Shown here piece by piece: positions 61,616 through 64,000 of a stretch of DNA of 64,000 nucleotides. A model generated the notes under the pieces. That model was not told the DNA's origin and did no database searches. It worked only from the letters and a program-made list of their open reading frames with translations. The position numbers and the translations under genes were made by a program. Every line of letters starts with the position of its first letter. Position 1 is the first letter of the stretch. The stretch is taken from assembly GCA_033063855.1 (NCBI GenBank), contig CP093829.1:3916243-3980242 (forward strand). Direction: 5' to 3'. The DNA is from Smittia aterrima. Taxonomy: Eukaryota > Arthropoda > Insecta > Diptera > Chironomidae.

Positions 61616-63143
61616 TTAAGTATTGGCAACGAGAAGTGCTTTGGCATCACATTTTCCTCGTTTCTTTTCTTCTTTTGCTTTCAATTTTGCGAGCTTTTCT
61701 TCTTCCTTCGCCAGTCGTTTCTCCTCCTGTCAACGAACAGACACGCCAGATGATTCATTACGTCATATCGACAAAACAAGTTTGAATGTATTTACCTTCT
61801 TCGCTTCTTTCTCCGCTTTCTGTTTCAGTTTTTCTTCATTTTTCTTGCTCTCCTTTTGCGACACTGAATTCGCTGCCTTCGATGTTGAACTCGGAGCGGA
61901 AGAAACTGTGTACGGCTTGAAGCCCAACGGCAAAGGACTCTTGACACTTGTTGGCTGGACATTTGACTTAGTAACTAACGTTGCTTTTGATATGATTGGC
62001 GCGACTTTTGCGTTGTTCATGCTGAGTTTTTTTGCTGGGTTCGTCGAAGCCGTTACATTTGATGTGGAGGGCTCGTGAAGTAATGGAACTGTTTCGGATG
62101 AATTTATTGCTTTCGATGATGTATATTTCCTGTGATTTGAGTCATTAGTTCGTGTGTAAACAACATTTGGCTTTGGAAACTTACTTGAAGCGCACGCCTG
62201 TGTTGACCGGTGACGGAGTTCGATGCCTCGACGGACTCTTCCTTGGACTTCTCGAAATGTATTCTTTGATGGGTGGTAACCGATTTGGCAAGTCGGGAAT
62301 TCTATTCTAAAGATTGAAAGGAAAAACGTTCAACAGTTACTTCCAAAAGCAACTGGCAAGTGCTTACTCTAAATGAATGGCTTCTGTGTCCTCTAAAATG
62401 CGTTGAACTGTAGGAAGGATTGCGAGGAATAGCACCTAAGCAGCCATTAGTACTACAATTATGGTTATGATGATGTTTAGTATCGACAGCGTTTGATAAG
62501 GAGGAAGATAAGTTTGATGTGTTGGAGGTTGCTGAGTCGCTCGAGTAACCTACGGCAAGAAAATAATTAAAATTTTATTCTTTCTTTTTAGTTTCAGTTG
62601 ACAACACAAACCTGAAGCACAAGACGAACCCGAACTCATTGAATAAAGGCTCGTCGACTGAGCGACCTTCTCTCCCATCGTGTACGAGTGAGCACCAACA
62701 CTGTAAGAGCTCGATGAGCCGGGAACCTGTTGCAGAACAAATCACAATGTGAGTGGTCATTTTAATTGAGAACAGTCACGGAAACTTACACTCCAGCTTT
62801 TAGATCCCACGCTGTAACTGCTGGCAGACTCTTGAAGCCGCCACGTGCCAGAGCTTGACGTCAGACGTGAAATACGTGCTCGGCAAATCACACATCGCAA
62901 TGGTAACAGTCGCTGAGCCACGGCGCTTTGAATTGTCTTCACAAAACATCTTCTACAAACGACTTGATGACCACCTGGAATCACAGAATGATTGTTGAAG
63001 TGATAATGTTACTTTCAAGAGCGTCGTAATTTACATGGCATTGTCTTCATCGTTGCACGGCTAGTAATGCAAATTACGCATTCGTCTTCTTGTGTCGACG
63101 ACGGTTCAAGATCACTCTCTTCCAACTTACTAAGAAGTTTTTC
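61616..63143 (-). CDS. RING-finger protein with Lys/Glu coiled-coil tail (3' part)
   Basis: Eight minus-strand exons (63035-63143, 62790-62974, 62612-62726, 62368-62549, 62185-62306, 61796-62129, 61616-61726 and further ones beyond the edge; seven are visible) are mutually in phase and encode 385 residues. A C3HC4 RING spans the first intron: ECVICITSRATMKTMPCGH, then VVCRRCF and LRCVICRARI. Ser-rich regions follow (VPGSSSSYSVG, a His-rich KHHHNHN), then an Arg/Ser/Pro stretch (SPRKSPSRHRTPSP) and a charged helical end (EEKLKQKAEKEAKK, KLAKLKAKEEKKR). The product is probably an E3 ubiquitin ligase of an arthropod-conserved type; I cannot name it. The acceptor at 63144 shows more coding exons upstream, outside the window. 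Confidence 0.82.
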
Positions 63144-64000
63144 CTGTAAAGAACGAAACGATTATTGAAGCTATTTCATTTAATTGCTGCAATATTTCAA
63201 AGCTCTAAATCGAATTACATTTCAATTAAAATTGATCGATTGAGTAACTGTTTCTCATTTCGATCTTACTCAAGAACTTCGAAAGTTCAATGATCGCGAC
63301 GAGCTGAAGAAATTTATAAAAAGCAATTAGGCGAAAAAATTTAATTTGATAAGCGAGCAATTGAAAACTTGTTTTAGCTCACGAAATGCTTCGCTGAATT
63401 CTCAGTCTGCTTTGCTTTTGCATGAATGCTTTCGGAATTTGACCCAATTAAGCTTTTAAGTTGACGAAACATAAGTTTATAGAATTCTCGGAACAATGAA
63501 TAAATCGTCGTCGTCATGAGCTTTTATTGCTCTCGCTTTCTTAATTTCCGAGTAAAAAGAAAAGCGTTCTGTCGATTTACAACTTCCTCTGAACATTTTA
63601 ATTAACATGCGACCGATGACTTTCATTCAGTTTGAGTGGAAACGTCAATAACTCATAAACATGGCTAATTAGTCGTTCAATGTTAAAATTTTAATCCTTG
63701 TCTGTGAAGAGAACGTGAGAGGTGCTATGAAGGAGGCTTTAAGGATTAAAAGTCACGAAGTGCTCGTAATCGATAATCACTTTTGTATACAAATTTTCTT
63801 TTTCACGAATGATCTGTCGAGAGCTTTGTACACAGCTCCAAACTATCGAGTTTCATGTTGAAGTTTCCCCGTCAAATTGCCAAACAACACGACGAAATAT
63901 TCCATCGATTCCAGAATGAAACTCAATGACATAAGTTCGTCTAATCGTCGAGTGGGCGAAAGCTCTTCCCCACTTCAAAAAAATTCGCATATCGATTTCA
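63144..64000 (-). other. Intron of the RING-finger gene, running off the window
   Basis: The acceptor TTTACAG precedes the first visible RING exon, so this 857 bp is intron. No other coding feature is apparent. Confidence 0.6.

Noticed and set aside
1..64000. CRISPR arrays, bacterial operons, transposase or reverse-transcriptase ORFs, rRNA or tRNA genes
   Set aside because: Looked for by eye on both strands; none had enough support to report. Short RNA genes in the 33-47 kb region cannot be excluded without a covariance-model search.

Overview
The window is nuclear DNA of an insect, most likely a lower dipteran (a chironomid-like midge is my best guess, from protein resemblance and compact 50-60 bp introns; not proven). 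Every recognisable gene is a spliced eukaryotic gene whose best-known relative is in Drosophila or a mosquito. I found no bacterial operons, CRISPR arrays, transposon ORFs, rRNA or convincing tRNAs. All exon joins given here were worked out by hand and checked for GT/AG ends and for reading phase.

Layout. 1-2025 (+): 3' end of Lachesin. 3148-6144 (-): four tandem secreted chitin-binding (CBM14/peritrophin) proteins. 6550-7730 (-): Aurora B kinase. 8178-12582 (-): oxysterol-binding protein. 12972-13662 (+): an overlapping two-ORF locus, a LYR-motif microprotein followed by a mitochondrial GGQ release/rescue factor. 13727-17515 (-): TFIID subunit Taf2, head-to-head with 17807-20115 (+): microcephalin (MCPH1). 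20286-21642 (-): i-type lysozyme. 22501-24645 (+): ribophorin II (OST complex). 24945-26481 (+): two tandem paralogues of an unrecognised, probably mitochondrial protein. 27157-33224 (-): all but the 5' end of the zinc-finger factor Schnurri, followed upstream by 14.25 kb (33225-47477) without genes, probably its 5' intron/regulatory domain. 47478-50157 (+): macoilin. 50399-52227 (-): three tandem tiny secreted peptides ending in a CCC motif. 52657-53834 (-): a cytosolic 2-Cys peroxiredoxin. 54603-60076 (+): a full-length soluble adenylyl cyclase (ADCY10 type). 60312-60734 (-): a fourth CCC protein with the module doubled. 61616-63143 (-): 3' part of a RING-finger gene running off the right edge.

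Most genes are conserved housekeeping or developmental genes. The lineage-specific material is in the CBM14 quartet, the CCC-peptide family, the tandem mitochondrial-like paralogues and the i-type lysozyme. The points most worth a second look are the overlapping LYR/rescue-factor locus (both products would act on the mitochondrial ribosome), the unrecognised CCC-peptide family, the intact soluble adenylyl cyclase, and a Taf2 first exon with an in-frame stop just before its only apparent splice donor.
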